A DNA stretch of 64,000 nucleotides from Membranipora membranacea (GCA_914767715.1 OU612067.1:24838162-24902161); one strand, 5' to 3'. Counted from the stretch's first letter, positions 1 through 12,618 are shown. Made by a program: numbers and translations. The notes: generated by a model not told the origin, from the letters alone.

Positions 1-751
1 TTACACAACACTCATAGGTGCATTGGGCATGTCTCCCTGACATCCCCCCCAGGGGGATCCCTCCCTGACATAGGCCCCCAGGGCCTATCCAACATACTAC
101 AGCATAACTGTACTTTATTTTGTAATGCCACGCTCATTGTTGGGGGACTTCATTGGATAGATGCCAAATTAGGTTTTATATCGACACAAGTATTTTCAAT
201 AGATTGTACATGTGCAGTCTTGAAATATCCGGAGTTGTCATCTCTTGCTCATGTCACTACAGACAACTCTGAATTCACTCCAACAATATTACATTTACTA
301 TCCTCAATGCCTCAATATAGATATAACAGTTTGGGATTGATACCATAATCCAAATTAGCTTTTAAATTCTCTTTCATATAATAATTAGCTCAACTACCAA
401 CAAATTAAGAATGGATATGAATATCTAAATGAGCTTTTAAGTTCTTTGCCATATAAAATGAAGCAACACCTAACAAATTAAGACCCATCTTTTTAAATGT
501 AGTCCATTGGTTATGGAACTGTGTCATACCTTATGATACCACATACATTCAGATATACATTAGACATAACTGATAGGACCAAGGAGTAACAGTTCCTCCG
601 TGATCGGACAGTTTAGGTAATCCTAAAATTAACAGCCCCACCGGTCTTCCATTACAAAATAAAGTACACCTATGCTGTAGTATGTTGGATAGGCCCTGGG
701 GGCCGATGTCAGGGAGACATGTCCCAAGAGACCTATGAGAGTTGTATAACA
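1..751. repeat. Inverted-repeat element at window edge
   Basis: Roughly the first 128 bases (containing CATGTCTCCCTGACAT, GGCCTATCCAACATACTAC and GTACTTTATTTTGTAATG) recur in reverse complement at about 640-751. The arms are highly similar except for a small internal duplication of the CTCCCTGACAT segment in the left arm. The spacer of about 510 bp shows no convincing gene. The motif GTACTTTATTTTGTAATGC occurs again in direct orientation near 956. The left end lies at or beyond the window edge, so no target duplication can be read. This is probably a foldback or TIR-type DNA transposon derivative; the superfamily is unknown. Confidence 0.6.
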
Positions 752-1948
752 AAAGGCCTTTTGTTTGGTAAACAAAGGAGTACAATGGCAGGCAAAGTTT
801 GCATGTCTGAATACATGTTGGATATGTGTGCTTGCATGCTGGGGAGCGTGTATGGTGGCCTCAATTCTCCACTTTTGATACACTCATTTGTGGGTAAACA
901 CAATCCACCCGCTGCTACAATATGTAGGAACCACTGGTAAAGGGTATTTTACAACTGTACTTTATTTTGTAATGCATTTTTTAATTATATTGATGCGCAA
1001 CCAGAATTTACTACCTGCTATCCTACACTGACAAACTGTCAAACTACCTAAGCTCATTGAGCGCACACTAACATCACTATGCCTGCTTAACTCAGCACAA
1101 TCACCCACTTGGCCCAAAAAAAAGGAGATTATTTTGTTTCGTTATCCAAGAGACGCCTCTATGATCCCACATCCAAACGCCTATGAGTCGCAAAGGAGCA
1201 GCTGCCTGCACACCCAGGGTCTCTCAATAAGAATGATCGAGGCATTATAACATCAATGAACTAAACCTAGGTTCATTGATAATATAACTAGGTAACATAA
1301 CTATAATAACATAACAAAACTAGGAACATGACTAGGTTCATTGAAAACATAATGCATGGCCTTTCAATCACATAAGCCGCCCACCACCACTCATCAAGAA
1401 CATACATAGATCATTTTTGGTATGCGTGACCTGGGAAAGAGAATTCTAGCATGTCTTATTCAGATCAGTTATGAATGATCAACTGTCATTTTATTCAAGT
1501 TTTAAATTAAATTAAAATAGCCTTTATGTAGTATCTAGCAGTTTAGTAGGTAGTAAGCAAAGAGTGACCAAATTATACAAGAAACAAGTAATATAAATGA
1601 CGAGTTTGATGAAAGACTCAGTGTATATCAACCCTTGCATGAATAGAACCAGTACCTGTTAACAACGTTCACATAGTAAAAAGGCTCACAAGCTCAAGCT
1701 GCCTCTGATAACAGCAGAAAAACTAAGCTAGTTGAAGAAACATTCCCTATTTCACTTACCCAGTTTCTTGCTTCTGTCTATGTACTGTGAGTATTTTTCA
1801 TTGGTCAGCTGTTGTTGCTAGGTCCAATCACAGCAGCTCTTACATAATTTAAACACAATGTCAAGGCTGATATGATAAAAAGACTTTTGATGGAGTGTCT
1901 GTTTTAACCTATGTTCGTAGTCACAGTGGCTTTTTGAGGGTCATTCAA
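752..1948. other. Non-coding stretch, no gene seen
   Basis: AT-rich sequence with no ORF that resembles a known family and no convincing exon. It contains one further copy of the GTACTTTATTTTGTAATGC motif near 956-974. Otherwise nothing is called here. Confidence 0.5.
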
Positions 1949-1957
1949 GTATTTAGA

Positions 1958-2045
1958 CGGGTGCGTTCTATGTTCCGCTTCGCCGATGTTCCGCTGGTCT
2001 ATGTTCCACTTGAAATGGGTCTATAGTCCGCTGTTTTTTAGACCA
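1958..2045 (+). repeat. Left TIR with CTATGTTCCG modules
   Basis: Starts CGGGTGCG and carries TTCTATGTTCCG, CGATGTTCCG, TCTATGTTCCA and TCTATAGTCCG modules. It pairs in inverted orientation with 13045-13136. The module order is similar but spacing and individual bases differ, so the two ends are diverged copies. Confidence 0.6.
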
Positions 2046-2372
2046 CTGTATCGATCCTTATTCATCCATACAAACTGCTCCATGTTAGTTTAGCCCATTA
2101 TCAAGGACTAAATTAATCAATAGGACTAGACCTTCTTGCCCATTATAGACCACTAAACCAAGGAGTGACTGAACTCCACAGCTGAATCTATAGATTGTGA
2201 AGATATTCCCCACTGAGTCACCAGTCCATGTACTGACTTTAACTCTTACATTATCTAATGATGGACTATTTAAGTGCATTGGAACAATGAGTAAGTGATG
2301 ATTTGAATCAATATAACCCTGTTTGAATGTACACTTATTGCATAGGACATCATTGCTGATGACATGCAAACC

Positions 2373-2503
2373 ACAGGCCTTCTGTAGTTGGTGCAAGTCC
2401 AGTGGTCGAGTGCCCCAGTGGCCGAGGCCTTTTCTTGAGAGAAAAGGCCTCGACCACTGGGGCACTCTACCACTGGACTTGCACCAACTATAGAAGGCAT
2501 GTG
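2373..2503. mobile_element. 131-bp palindromic MITE (ACAKGCC family)
   Basis: Arms of 59 bp at 2377-2435 and 2440-2498 pair with only about three mismatches around a 4-bp loop, so the element is almost a perfect hairpin. The ends read ACAGGCCTTCT and, from the other side, ACATGCCTTCT. The element is flanked by the 9-bp direct repeat ATGCAAACC (2364-2372 and 2504-2512). A 9-bp duplication is typical of Mutator-like elements. A diverged relative lies at 16074-16232. Confidence 0.75.
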
Positions 2504-2783
2504 ATGCAAACCCTAACTTATGGAACTATATGACTGTCCTGCTTTCATAGCTTCTGTATTTTCTGGAAACCATTTTGGCGCTTGCTTAATTTGTTGTTTT
2601 TTCATTGTCATTGCTGCCAGTCAGATTCCAAAATTCCTCGATTAAAGCAACAAATTAAGCACATGTTAATGACCCGGAAATGTTAAACCGATTTTGAGCA
2701 GAAGTTTCTAAAGTCACAGCTGGAGAGCTGGCGCTTGAGACGAAGAAGACGCAGGTAAATACGCAGGTAAATAAGCAAGCGCC

Positions 2784-4270
2784 AACATGGTTTCAGAAGC
2801 TATGAGAGCCAGCTGACAGAACAGATTTGCGACATTTCACAACAGTTTGACAAAGGAGAGGAAGCGGATGCCGGTTTCCTAGACTTCAGTAAAGCTTTCG
2901 ACCAAGTTGACCACAATAACTTCTTCAGAAACTCGCTTATATCGGAGTTACCCCTCAAGCTACTTTCTAGGTACAGAGTCTACTAGAAGGTCAATCCCAA
3001 GTATTTACAGTTGATGGCCATAGTTATAGCCCACGCCAAGGTCATCCCAGGGTTCAGTAATTGGCCCAATCCTGTTCCTGGTCTACATAAACGACCTAGC
3101 TGACTCAGTCATATCCAAAACCCGCATGCTCGCAGACGATACGTCATCTGTTCGACCGGTGAAAACTTTTTCCAGCTCCAAAAAAATCTAGATGCCCTCC
3201 AAGTATGGGAGAGTAGTTGGAAGATGGAGTTCAATCCTCTCAAATGCGAACATGTTAAATTTACCCAAAAAAGAACTAAAGGAGCCAACAACAACCACAT
3301 ACATAATGAAACAGATATCCCTAAGACAAAGGGTGTAAAATACCTAGGATTAAGGCTGGAGAGCTCTCTTAGATGGAACGAAAACTTCAACTATATTACC
3401 AACAAAGCAGCCAGCATAAGGTGAGGGTTCATAAGAAGAGCACACAATACCATACTTTCTAAAACATCTCAGAGCAAAAGCTTACCCCATACCATACATG
3501 ACAAGTTAGCTGGGCTCTATATCTGGTGGTGTATAAACTTGAAGGCTGGGTTGGTCTGGGGGCCCTAGGGGGCCCTAAAATACTCCCGCCGCCGGCCCCG
3601 GGTAACACCCCAGCCGCCCATGCTCTTAAAATATTTGATTTTCTGTAGTTTTATTGTTAGATAACTGTAATATACCAAATTCTAGCAAGTGTTACACAGA
3701 ATTTTACTATGTATTAATGTTTAAACTAATGCAATTTGTTATAATAGGTTGAAAACTAGACCTCATGACAGCAAAATAAGCATATAAAACTTCACTAAGC
3801 TCTTAGGTGCAAAAGTGGGGTGGTTATGGGATCATCTGGTCTCATAGGGTAATCAGCCCTTATATCTGGTGTTACCCTACCAAATAGGGTAACATGTCAT
3901 GTATGCCCCATACTCGTCAGGCCCATTCTAGAATACACATCATCAGTATGGGATGGTAGCCTGACGCAAGCACAAGCAACAAAGCTCGAAGCTGTGTGCG
4001 CATTTGTTTACAATGTTCCGCGGTCAGACCACACAACTAGCACCTCGCAGCTGATTGAACAACTAGAATGGAAAAACCTAAGTACCAGAATGGCGAAGAA
4101 TTGTACTCTTCCGAGCCATCCACTTTGGTAAAGTAGAGACTGACATGGGAGATTACATCAACTTCACCCACATCCTGGCAGTTCTAGAAGGTACAACCCA
4201 CAGTACCTAATACCTCACTGCAGCACTGACCTCCACAAAAAGAGATTCTTTGTCTCCCCGCTAAATTGTG
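2784..4270 (+). pseudogene. Degraded non-LTR retrotransposon (LINE) reverse transcriptase
   Basis: Plus-strand translation in shifting frames gives non-LTR reverse transcriptase landmarks in the right order. These are HGFRS..ESQL (from 2784), FLDFSKAFDQVDH (around 2875-2915), SQGSVIGPILFLVYINDL (around 3043-3100), an ADDT catalytic motif (around 3130), the NPLKCEHVKFT segment with KYLGLRLESSLRW (3227-3375), and the thumb VRPILEYTSSVWDG (around 3915-3960). C-terminal residues typical of jockey/CR1-like LINEs follow to about 4270. In-frame stops and frame changes show it is dead. The 5' end and endonuclease domain are not attached. The reading is interrupted at 3529-3871 by an inserted sequence. 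Confidence 0.85.
3529..3860. mobile_element. 332-bp insertion inside the LINE remnant
   Basis: The LINE reading is interrupted here. The inserted block is flanked by the 11-bp direct repeat TATATCTGGTG (3518-3528 and 3861-3871), which looks like a target-site duplication. It includes a GC-rich patch (GGGGGCCCTAGGGGGCCCT near 3560) unlike its surroundings. I see no TIRs, no clear tRNA promoter and no ORF, so the class is unknown. A SINE or a truncated retroelement is possible. Confidence 0.45.
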
Positions 4271-4639
4271 AAATGATCTTTTTTATCACTCTTTGATACT
4301 TGTAGATCCTCCTGTGGCAGGTTAAGGTTACAGTAAATGGTGAAAATCTGGTTATACGATCTATGACACGGGCTAATACCGATAGACGAGCCTGAAAAAA
4401 TACTGGAAACTTCAGATGAAGAAACGATTACTCTACAAGTATCAAGTAAGTATGGTATGCTTAATTGAGTTCAGTGGTAACTTCAGGCCTATATATAGGC
4501 ATGTCGGCAAAGAGAAATGCTTTCTCTCTGTTTCTGCTATTTGCAGCCGCTAGATGTCTGCCTGGTATCGACATCTGTTAGTTGCCAAATAGACATCCGG
4601 TTACATAAAAGGCATCCAGGCACGTATTTGACAAAGGTG

Positions 4640-5480
4640 GATTGGTATGTAGCAGAGGAGGATGGATTGTAGTCACTCATCATCGGGGCGACAACCCCAT
4701 CTGAATAGGGCTGTAACAGCAAATATTAATGCTCTAAGCCCATTTGGTTGGGTTTGTTACACCAAAAATTTCTGCTCCAAGCCCATACAAATGGGTTTGT
4801 TACAGAAAGTATTACTGCTACAAGCTGTTGTACTAAAAATGTTTTCTGTAAATGGCCATCCGCCACACATCTCTGGTCTATCCTCAGCCTATGCAGATGA
4901 GTTTTTTACTGCTCCAAGCCCATATGGATGAGTAGTTGGCAACCATCAGTTGCCATATGGCCATTCGGATGGGTTTGTTACAGTCACACTTCGAGATTGA
5001 TACAAGGTGAAATGGATGGCCAGTTAGCATAGCCGCATGGGTATTCGTCATAAGCGGATGGCCCTTTTATGGAGATATGTTGCTGATGGCCATTTACCGG
5101 ACACATTTGGCTCATCTGGAAGAATGGTTACAGCAAATATTACTGCTCAAACAAAACCCACCCGGATGGAGTTAATTTAGCAAACATTACTATTCCAAGC
5201 CTGTCTGGATGGGTTTGTTGCAGCTATAATGCGAAAAATGTGGCCGGTCCACCACAAATCTTTACGTTAAAGGTCCATCCACTCATGACAAATATCCATT
5301 TCACATTATATCAATTTCAAAGCTCGGCAGTCACAAACCAATCCTGTTGCAAATTTTGCAACCAGATGGCTTCATGGCAGATGTCAATTGTAAAACAGAC
5401 CCATCCGGATGGCTATTTGGCAACCGTTGGACACCAAATAGGCGTCCTGATGGGTTTCTTTCACAGCAAACTCCACCGTA
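4640..5480. repeat. Degenerate repeats around CCATnnGGATGGGTTTGTTAC
   Basis: A unit resembling CAAGCCCATNNGGATGG followed by GTTTGTTAC recurs many times, for example near 4735, 4780, 4915, 4955, 5155, 5195 and 5400. It is interspersed with GGATGGCC and CATCCGG half-palindromes. Spacing is irregular and copies are diverged, so this is an old repeat or decayed tandem array. The translations here are artefacts of the repeat. Confidence 0.5.
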
Positions 5481-5779
5481 ACAAAACCCATCTCTGTCTA
5501 AAGTGCATTTGCATCTGTTACAAGCCAATCCTGTCCCATGAATTTTATGTCCGGTAGCGTTAAAAGCAACCGGAAGCCTATTTGTCCGTTGGGCAACCGA
5601 CGGCTGCCAAATAGTAGGTTCTCATCGCATAATAGCTATCAAAGTCCGAGAAGACAAATTTAGCATATTGTTTATACCTGGTTCTGGAAGTAGTTCATTG
5701 TGTTATGCGATTTTATCTCTGTTCGAACTCCACTGTTTTTGATGGCTATTGCACATTTGTCTCTAAGCGATCAACTTGC

Positions 5780-6078
5780 ACTTCCAGTATGCCCGTTCAT
5801 GTCTCCGGCCAAGATAAGCACATCTGCAGCACTGCAACAAACTGTCCAAAATCTGTCTTTGGCCTCCTCGTCACAGTCTTGCTGTTCGCATAGGCAGAAA
5901 CGATGTTATAGGTCTGCCTTTTGGTCACCAAGTTCAAATTGATAATCCCCTCAGATTACCTGGTTACATGACTCATCCCACACCATTCCTCGGTCTTATC
6001 CCGCCACTGTTGTACAGCTTGACGCGATCGTCAATGTATCTTGCCTTTCCTCCAGGCCTTTCTCCTCCCATCTGGTCT
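5780..6078 (-). pseudogene. LINE AP-endonuclease fragment
   Basis: On the minus strand the translation reads, in different frames, KARYIDDRVKLYNSGG with RNGVG (around 5990-6050), then IVSAYA (around 5895), and then VLILAGDMNGHTG (around 5785-5822). This is the order seen in the endonuclease/exonuclease/phosphatase domain of RTE/CR1-like LINEs, where the last motif is GDFNAHVG. Stops and frame shifts show decay. It faces opposite to the reverse transcriptase fragment at 2784-4270, so the two are separate insertions. Confidence 0.65.
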
Positions 6079-6099
6079 CCTGTAGGCATATGTTACGCC

Positions 6100-7500
6100 T
6101 CACCATCGTATCAGCTATCTCTCTACTCTTATTTGTGAGTGTAGCAATGTTTAGGGCCGCTAGCTTGATAATCGTCTACCTCGCTCGCCTACTTTCCACA
6201 AGGTCCCCAACAAGGGAGATGCCTTGGCATAGTCTGGTTCTCTCTGGTTTTATTACAGTCTGTGGCATAGTTTTTCCGGCCGGATGCTCTGCCTGTCGCT
6301 GAACCCGTCTCTATCCAGGATTGGGACTGGCTGAGTCTGGCACCGGATTGTACATTCCTCAAGCAAATTTTTCATAATATCATAATATCTACAAAACAAC
6401 CACCTCTATTGCAGAAATAACTGTTGGTCTTGTTCTTGACTTTTTTGCTAGTTTTCATATTTTATCCTGCCCCCTACCTGTTCCAGCTAAGAATTGGTCA
6501 CTTGCCATAGCACACCAGGACATGTAGGTATATACATAAAGTACATAATTATTTTGCTTTATTTTTATCAGATCCTATGCGGAGAAAATTAGTTGTGCAT
6601 TTGGCTGCGACTTGAGATGATTTCCACCAATCTACATCAGGTTTGTTAAGTTATCATGAACGTGAAAAATACCACTTGCCTTTGCCCCATAAGTGAGCCC
6701 AGAAGGTACAATATGAGGATTGAAAAAAAAACAAAGCTGAAAGACATAATGCATATGGTAATTCGCAGTTGGGCAGTAAAAATATTGACATTGAATGTAC
6801 ATCATTTCAACTACCCTTGCGGATAAACTATTTTGGTTCTAAGTTTCAATCAAGGTAATTTTGTACCGAAAAACATAATATGTCCTGATTGGGAGGTCTG
6901 CATCAACCCATCACCCTATCCCTAATGACAGGATACCAGTGCTAAGATGAGAAAGTGTCCATCTGTTCATCTTCACACTATTTCAGAGTGACCTACAGTG
7001 CTGGTTGGTAAATAGAATTGATATGTACGGGGATGTGAACTATCAGCTGAGGTGTTGAGCCGCTTGGAGGTAGTGTCCATCATGCCTACCGCGTATCGAG
7101 ATATGGGTATGTACAAAGGTGTTACTTTCATTTTCATTCCATAAGTACTGTAACCAAAAAATAGCTTCTCTCTGTGGAAGTGTTTATATTTCTATTTATA
7201 GCAATCAGCAAATTTTTTTCCCCAGAAAGAAAGTATTTTTACAATCACAATACCTAAATTTGTTGTCAGTTGTTATAAGTTTTGATAGCAAGAGGTCCTG
7301 GGTTCAATTTCCCCTCTTGTTATGAGAGATCTCCCTGCTCATATCCCATAACACGCCGAGCAACATAAACCAACACCAACTGAACTGACTCAAAAGTCGC
7401 CACTTCTCTAACGACGACTCTACAACTATACTGTGTGGAACATTCTTAGTCTACCGACATCAAAGAGGCTGTCTATCAGTAATAAACCTATGAAGACAAG
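6100..7500. other. Non-coding stretch, no gene seen
   Basis: AT-rich sequence without a recognisable exon. A short piece at 7284-7316 (GGTCCTGGGTTCAATTTCCC) resembles a pol III B box and could be a SINE scrap. No matching A box was seen, so it is not called. Confidence 0.4.
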
Positions 7501-7554
7501 AAATTTCAAAAGTTGAAACTTGGTGCATGGCCAACAGGCTCACTCTAAATTATT

Positions 7555-7835
7555 CAAAAACGTTCCAAATTATTTTAAAAATCGCCAAAAAAGCAAATTG
7601 TTTTGGCGGAATATAAAATTGATCTCAGCTGTAAAAGACAATTTTTTAGGCATTATTCTTGACTCTAATATAACTGATATGAATTACCTCGTGGACCACT
7701 GCCAAAAATTCAACCTAATTTTAACATTGATTAGGGCAGCTCTCCCTTATTTTGATAGCAAAACAATGGTTGACCTGTATTACCGTTGTTTTTACCCACT
7801 GGCTTCCTGTCTGGGGGCAGTGATGACTGCAGCTG
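7555..7835 (+). pseudogene. LINE reverse transcriptase thumb fragment
   Basis: The translated segment contains KLISAVKDNFLGIILDSNI, then HCQKFNLILTLIRAALPYF and VDLYYRCFYPLASCLGAV. This matches the pattern of the C-terminal palm and thumb of non-LTR reverse transcriptases: a kFLGvilD motif, a helical stretch and a Y..fi.P.l.Y motif. It lacks the catalytic palm and is therefore a truncated remnant. It differs from the LINE fragment at 2784-4270, so it belongs to another family. Confidence 0.6.
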
Positions 7836-8859
7836 GAAGGGGCACTTGTCCTGTACGTGTGTCTCGTATTTGACCTTCAAGCTTTACAATTGGGCTGTCT
7901 ACGCCCTAGCGCAGGCTATAAGACTGTCCCTTTGCTTTTGACATGTTTCTATTGCAATTATCTACAATTTTTGATTAAATCTTTTTTTGCCTTTCTCTGA
8001 GTCATACTCAATTGAACTTTATCTATATATGTTATCAATTTTATCTCTAGCAATAAACACACATGAAAGAAAAAATTGTCTAACAGTCTTCGAGTTAGGG
8101 TGTCAATTACCTCTCTGAAATGTGCAGTCTCACACCACTACCCTCCCTCATATCGGACAAGGGATAGAAATACCCATATAGATAATTATGACAAACCTAT
8201 ACACAAAATGACCTAATGACCTAATTTTACACTAGTACCCACTCGGTAGCTAAAACTACATGCATCTTTAGTGGCTAGTTATTGCATAGCACCTTTAACA
8301 TGATAATCCCATAATAACCTAATACTAATAGTTATTTTTCTGGCTGCTTTGCGATGCCAATCAATGTTGCAGCTAGCTTTCTGGATATTGTAATCTTTAT
8401 TTATTTTTTAGACTGCCATAGAAAGACAGAGCATCTTAAAGAAACTCAGTACCATTCACCAGCTACAAGCAAACAAATAACCACACCTACTGAAGCATCA
8501 GTGTTGTGATTTAAAAAAAATTAATGGGCGTTGTAGCCATTTATAATGATTTAAGAACGAGGATTTATATTTTGGTCCATTTCCATAATTTTTATATAAT
8601 CCCCATAGGGGAAAATGGAACTCTATCCTCTGTGCTCCCATAGATCTCAGCCAAACCTCAAATGTATTTTCCGATAATTATTTATTCCTCTCCCTGAGAA
8701 TAAAGCTTAAAATTCATTTTATACGATTATTTTATGGTGTATTTTGATAAAGTATAACAGCTTCAATACAATGTAATGAGTGATGGATAACCAAAATTTT
8801 GTCTTTTTTAAACCAAGGACTAAGCAACTTCCTAATAATATGCAAGTTGCGATTGTTAT

Positions 8860-9525
8860 CAATATCCAGCGCGTTTGGTGCTGTTTTTCTCCAGGAATCT
8901 GGTAAAGATATCTGGCAACCATTGGAATATGCCTCGCGTAAGATGACTGACACTTAGACACGCTCTTCGATGGTAGAGAAGGAAACTCTTGTCATCATGT
9001 GGGCAGTTTGACTAGTATATGATAGGTCGAAAGTTTGAAGTTGAAACGGTCCATAAACCCGTGGTACAAATTCTAGGTGGTAAAGATCTGAGTGATCTAC
9101 CACCGAGGGTGCAAAGGTTCAAAATGAGGATAATGAGGTATGGATATAAAAATTTTGGTGTTAAGATGTTTGTTGCCGATAGTTTGAGCCGACCCAACGA
9201 GGCTTACAGTGCAGCCAGTGTGAAGCACTGTGCAGCTGTTGAGTACTTTATTGACAGTATTTGTGAGGACTTAGTCCCTGATATACATGAAATAGAGGCG
9301 TTTGAAGCCACCGTGACTGACGATGTCGCAGTTAAATTCAAGCAGTATTTGGTCGAGGGTTGGCGAAGAAACAAGCAGTCATAAATTGCCCGGGTACAAA
9401 GGATGTCTCATGTTTAATGATAGACTTGATGTACCTGCTAGTTTGCGTAGTGCCTATATTGCACATGCACATGCTGAACACCAGGGTACTGCTAAACCTG
9501 CAGAGCTGCTCGACAGGTAGTCTGG
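8860..9525 (+). pseudogene. Degraded Ty3/gypsy-type pol fragment (RNase H, integrase zinc region)
   Basis: Plus-strand translation gives the RNase H sequence of Ty3/gypsy elements: FGAVFLQ, WQPLEYASRKMTDT, MVEKETLVIMWAV, FEVETVHKPVVQIL, LPPRVQRFKMRIMRYGY and ADSLSRPNE. The usual D of the DHKP motif is V here, and stops fall at about 8957 and 9009. A frame change near 9330-9390 leads into an H2C2-like integrase segment (LPGYKGCLMFNDRLDVP, then HAHAEHQG). No LTRs, protease or reverse transcriptase palm were found next to it. It is an inactive remnant. Confidence 0.85.
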
Positions 9526-9529
9526 TGGC

Positions 9530-12500
9530 CGAGCTATCACCCAACGACAAATTTTTGTCAATTTTAGCTCTTGCTTTTGGCCTGAGTCCCGCAGCAATTG
9601 ATCTCGGGAATATGCTGTGCAGCTAAAGCCAAGCTTCTTTCAGATTGTCTGCTCAACAACCCGTAGCAGACAACTCCAATTTGTACTTCAACAGACATTC
9701 TGATGCGTTAAAAGTGCTCAGATAGCTGTATATGCAAGTTTGAGGCATCACATCATCAAATTCCTTACAAACATTATCAAACCAAAGTGAATAGTTGTAA
9801 TGTGATGCCACAAACTCGCACTTGCAGCCATCTAAGGAGTAAGAACCTAAATTATGTTCGGGTATACATAAAAAAGTATCATGTGAAATTGCTTTTATAA
9901 ACATAGTTTTGGCAATCAGACATTACATGTATTTCGTCTGCCGCATTATGGGCATTGATTTTTGCTTATTGAAATATTATAGAAGAACTACTGATCTTTC
10001 AATTCCAACATAGCTCACCATGTCGTAAAATACAACCTCATTAAATGACAATTGATATCTGAAACCTGGGAACTTGAATTGTTTTTCATATTATGTATGT
10101 TAATGATGGCCTTCTCCAATGGATTTGCCCCGGTTTTGGAGCACCTCTACAACATCAAAAAATATACTACATCAGGGTATTATGTTATAGTCGCTGCAGG
10201 GTGCCAAAGTATAGCGTTATGTGGTCTAGAAAAAATTGAGAGAAATTGAATTGAATTCAATGCACTCCACTGTGCAATCAAAATGGTTTTGACGCCACCA
10301 CCAGCATCATTTGCGACGCAGCAAACAGCAGAGTTGTCGAGTTAAGTAGGTGATACTGTTTACCTGAAATGACCCTTGCAAAAAATCTTCATGTATTAAA
10401 ATGAGCAACCAGATACACTACTCCGGCTTGAGCTTCTTGAAGACCTGTTCATGGTTTCGTTCGATCCAATGAGTAGATTTGATTCTTGCAATTTTAGCGT
10501 TGTTCTAGTATCGCGTTTGATTTTTATTAGTTTCTTTGATCTTGAAATCTACAAATACACTCACACCAGTACCTTGTGATTCAAATTGATATGATAAGTT
10601 ATACCATGGTTCTATAATCAAATGACGATAGGTAAATGATACATCTTCAACTTGGCAACTTTTTCAGCTAGTGTTGCTGAATCTATTGATTGCAGAGATC
10701 ATCATAAGTAGAGTTTCTACTTCCAAAAATGATCTAATTTTCAATATACACGCCTCCGTATATTTAAAATTAAACAATAAAATGAAACAGATCAGAGCAA
10801 AAATCGGCAGCAACAATGTTTCCTTCATGTCAAGCAAGTTCATATTCAAACAAGAAAAGAAATGTAGGGGCGCTCATATCAGGTTCCTTGACCAGAAAGC
10901 TCACCATCAAGGTTGCGCTGTCAGCTGTCTCTTTCAAGCAGATTGTCTTAGTTTAATTGTGCCCTGTCAATAATTACTGCAATTACATGCATACTTTTAA
11001 CATAGAGCTCGCCTGTCGTAAATTCATGATCACACTGTTTGGACAATTCCAACAGTAAACGGGGATGATGCTGTTATGATATAAAAAATACAGATCCGCA
11101 GCACTAGTACTCATGAGTTTGGTCTTGTCAGGTTCTAGATTTTTCAGTTCACCAACTCAACATGTAACTACCCCCAATAGCTGTGACATCTGTAGGGGTA
11201 ACAGTATATTGTTAACAGTGATAACATGGCAAATCTGAAAACATTCCGCATATTCATTACCATGTTGACTGATATAAACAAGGTGCCCCTCCTCAATATT
11301 TAATTTATATCTCAAAAACTTAATAAACATAATTCCTACATCTCAACTTTTGGTAACCTATCACATTCATTCATAAACATGATCTAGGGAAACCCAATTA
11401 GTCCATTGTTGTAGAGTTAAGTTTCATATAAATACTATGTGTATATATATCATGTATATATATATATATATATATATAGACATACAAATCTATAACAGAG
11501 GAACATGTATGGTCCTTGAATCATTCCGCTCCTAACTGATAAGGGGCCAAAACTCTGAATTCAAAACATGGGAAAAAGTGTAGATTGATTTTATCGATTA
11601 AATACGTTTTCACTGTTCAAATATATTGGATCAGTTTTTACCCAGTTCAGAATATGTTTGAACCGGTTACCTTATTTCCAAACAGTCTCATGACATTTTT
11701 TATGTACTTAGGAATAGAAGCGAGACAATTTTTTGCAGGTGATTTTTAGAGTGGCTGAGCTACATTAGAGAGTGTGCCTATCTCTGAAACCTTTCTCTCA
11801 GAGACTATGATGACACAAACTGTTGATTTAGTGTTTGAAAACTCATTGATTATACTATTATAATTGCAGTCACATCAAAAAACATCAAATGTTAGATGGA
11901 ACTTTTCCTGTTTCACTGCTTAACAATATAATAATTGTGTACCATCTTTTCGCCTGCAAAAAGAGGCATTTTACCGCTTAAGTCACTAAAGTTGACAAGC
12001 TATTCATAATTATTCTAAGCTAGATTTTTCATTTAACTCAGTGATAAGTATCAATGAAAACGATTTATATTGATAATGTTGAATGTTCAATGTCTAGTAA
12101 TCAAAAATTTTTACGAGTGTTTTTAATAATGAATTTTTATTATTATAATTATCAGCTAGTTGTCTATCCATGGAGAGAGAGGAGACAACTGGTGTTTGAT
12201 TAAAAAGCATTAAAATCGCTATCTGATTATTCCGCCTGTAACATGTCAAATTGCAAGTCATATTGCTTTTTGGATGATGGAACCATATTCTGAATGGACA
12301 ATTTGGAAATGAATTTGTCTAAATTGAAAGACTTAAGGAGCGAGGATTTTGAGCAACGTTTGTTTGTCAGGATTTTTCTAAAAAGGCTTCACCACTCGGC
12401 AGCAACAGCCGGCATAACGATAACCAGCGTGAAATTATCAGATCTGTATTTCAACAGAACTTTGCCGTTCGATATGCTGTCCAACTGTTAGTTTCAACTG

Positions 12501-12600
12501 TGTCCCCAATCTTATAAAAAATATCATATTAGAGAGTTTGATGGTGCAGGCAGTGTTGCGTACTAAATGCAAAGTACTCAGTTCCATTAAACACTCATAC
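9530..12600. other. Non-coding stretch inside the 11-kb element
   Basis: About 3 kb of AT-rich DNA without a recognisable coding segment. It contains an AT dinucleotide run near 11452-11480. Short ORFs here have no family resemblance and no splice context I would trust. Confidence 0.45.
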
Positions 12601-12618
12601 AACTTCCTGAGGTGCAAT

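Noticed and set aside
5240-5557. 105-codon ORF in the GGATG repeat region
   Set aside because: It falls inside degenerate repeats and has no family resemblance or splice context.
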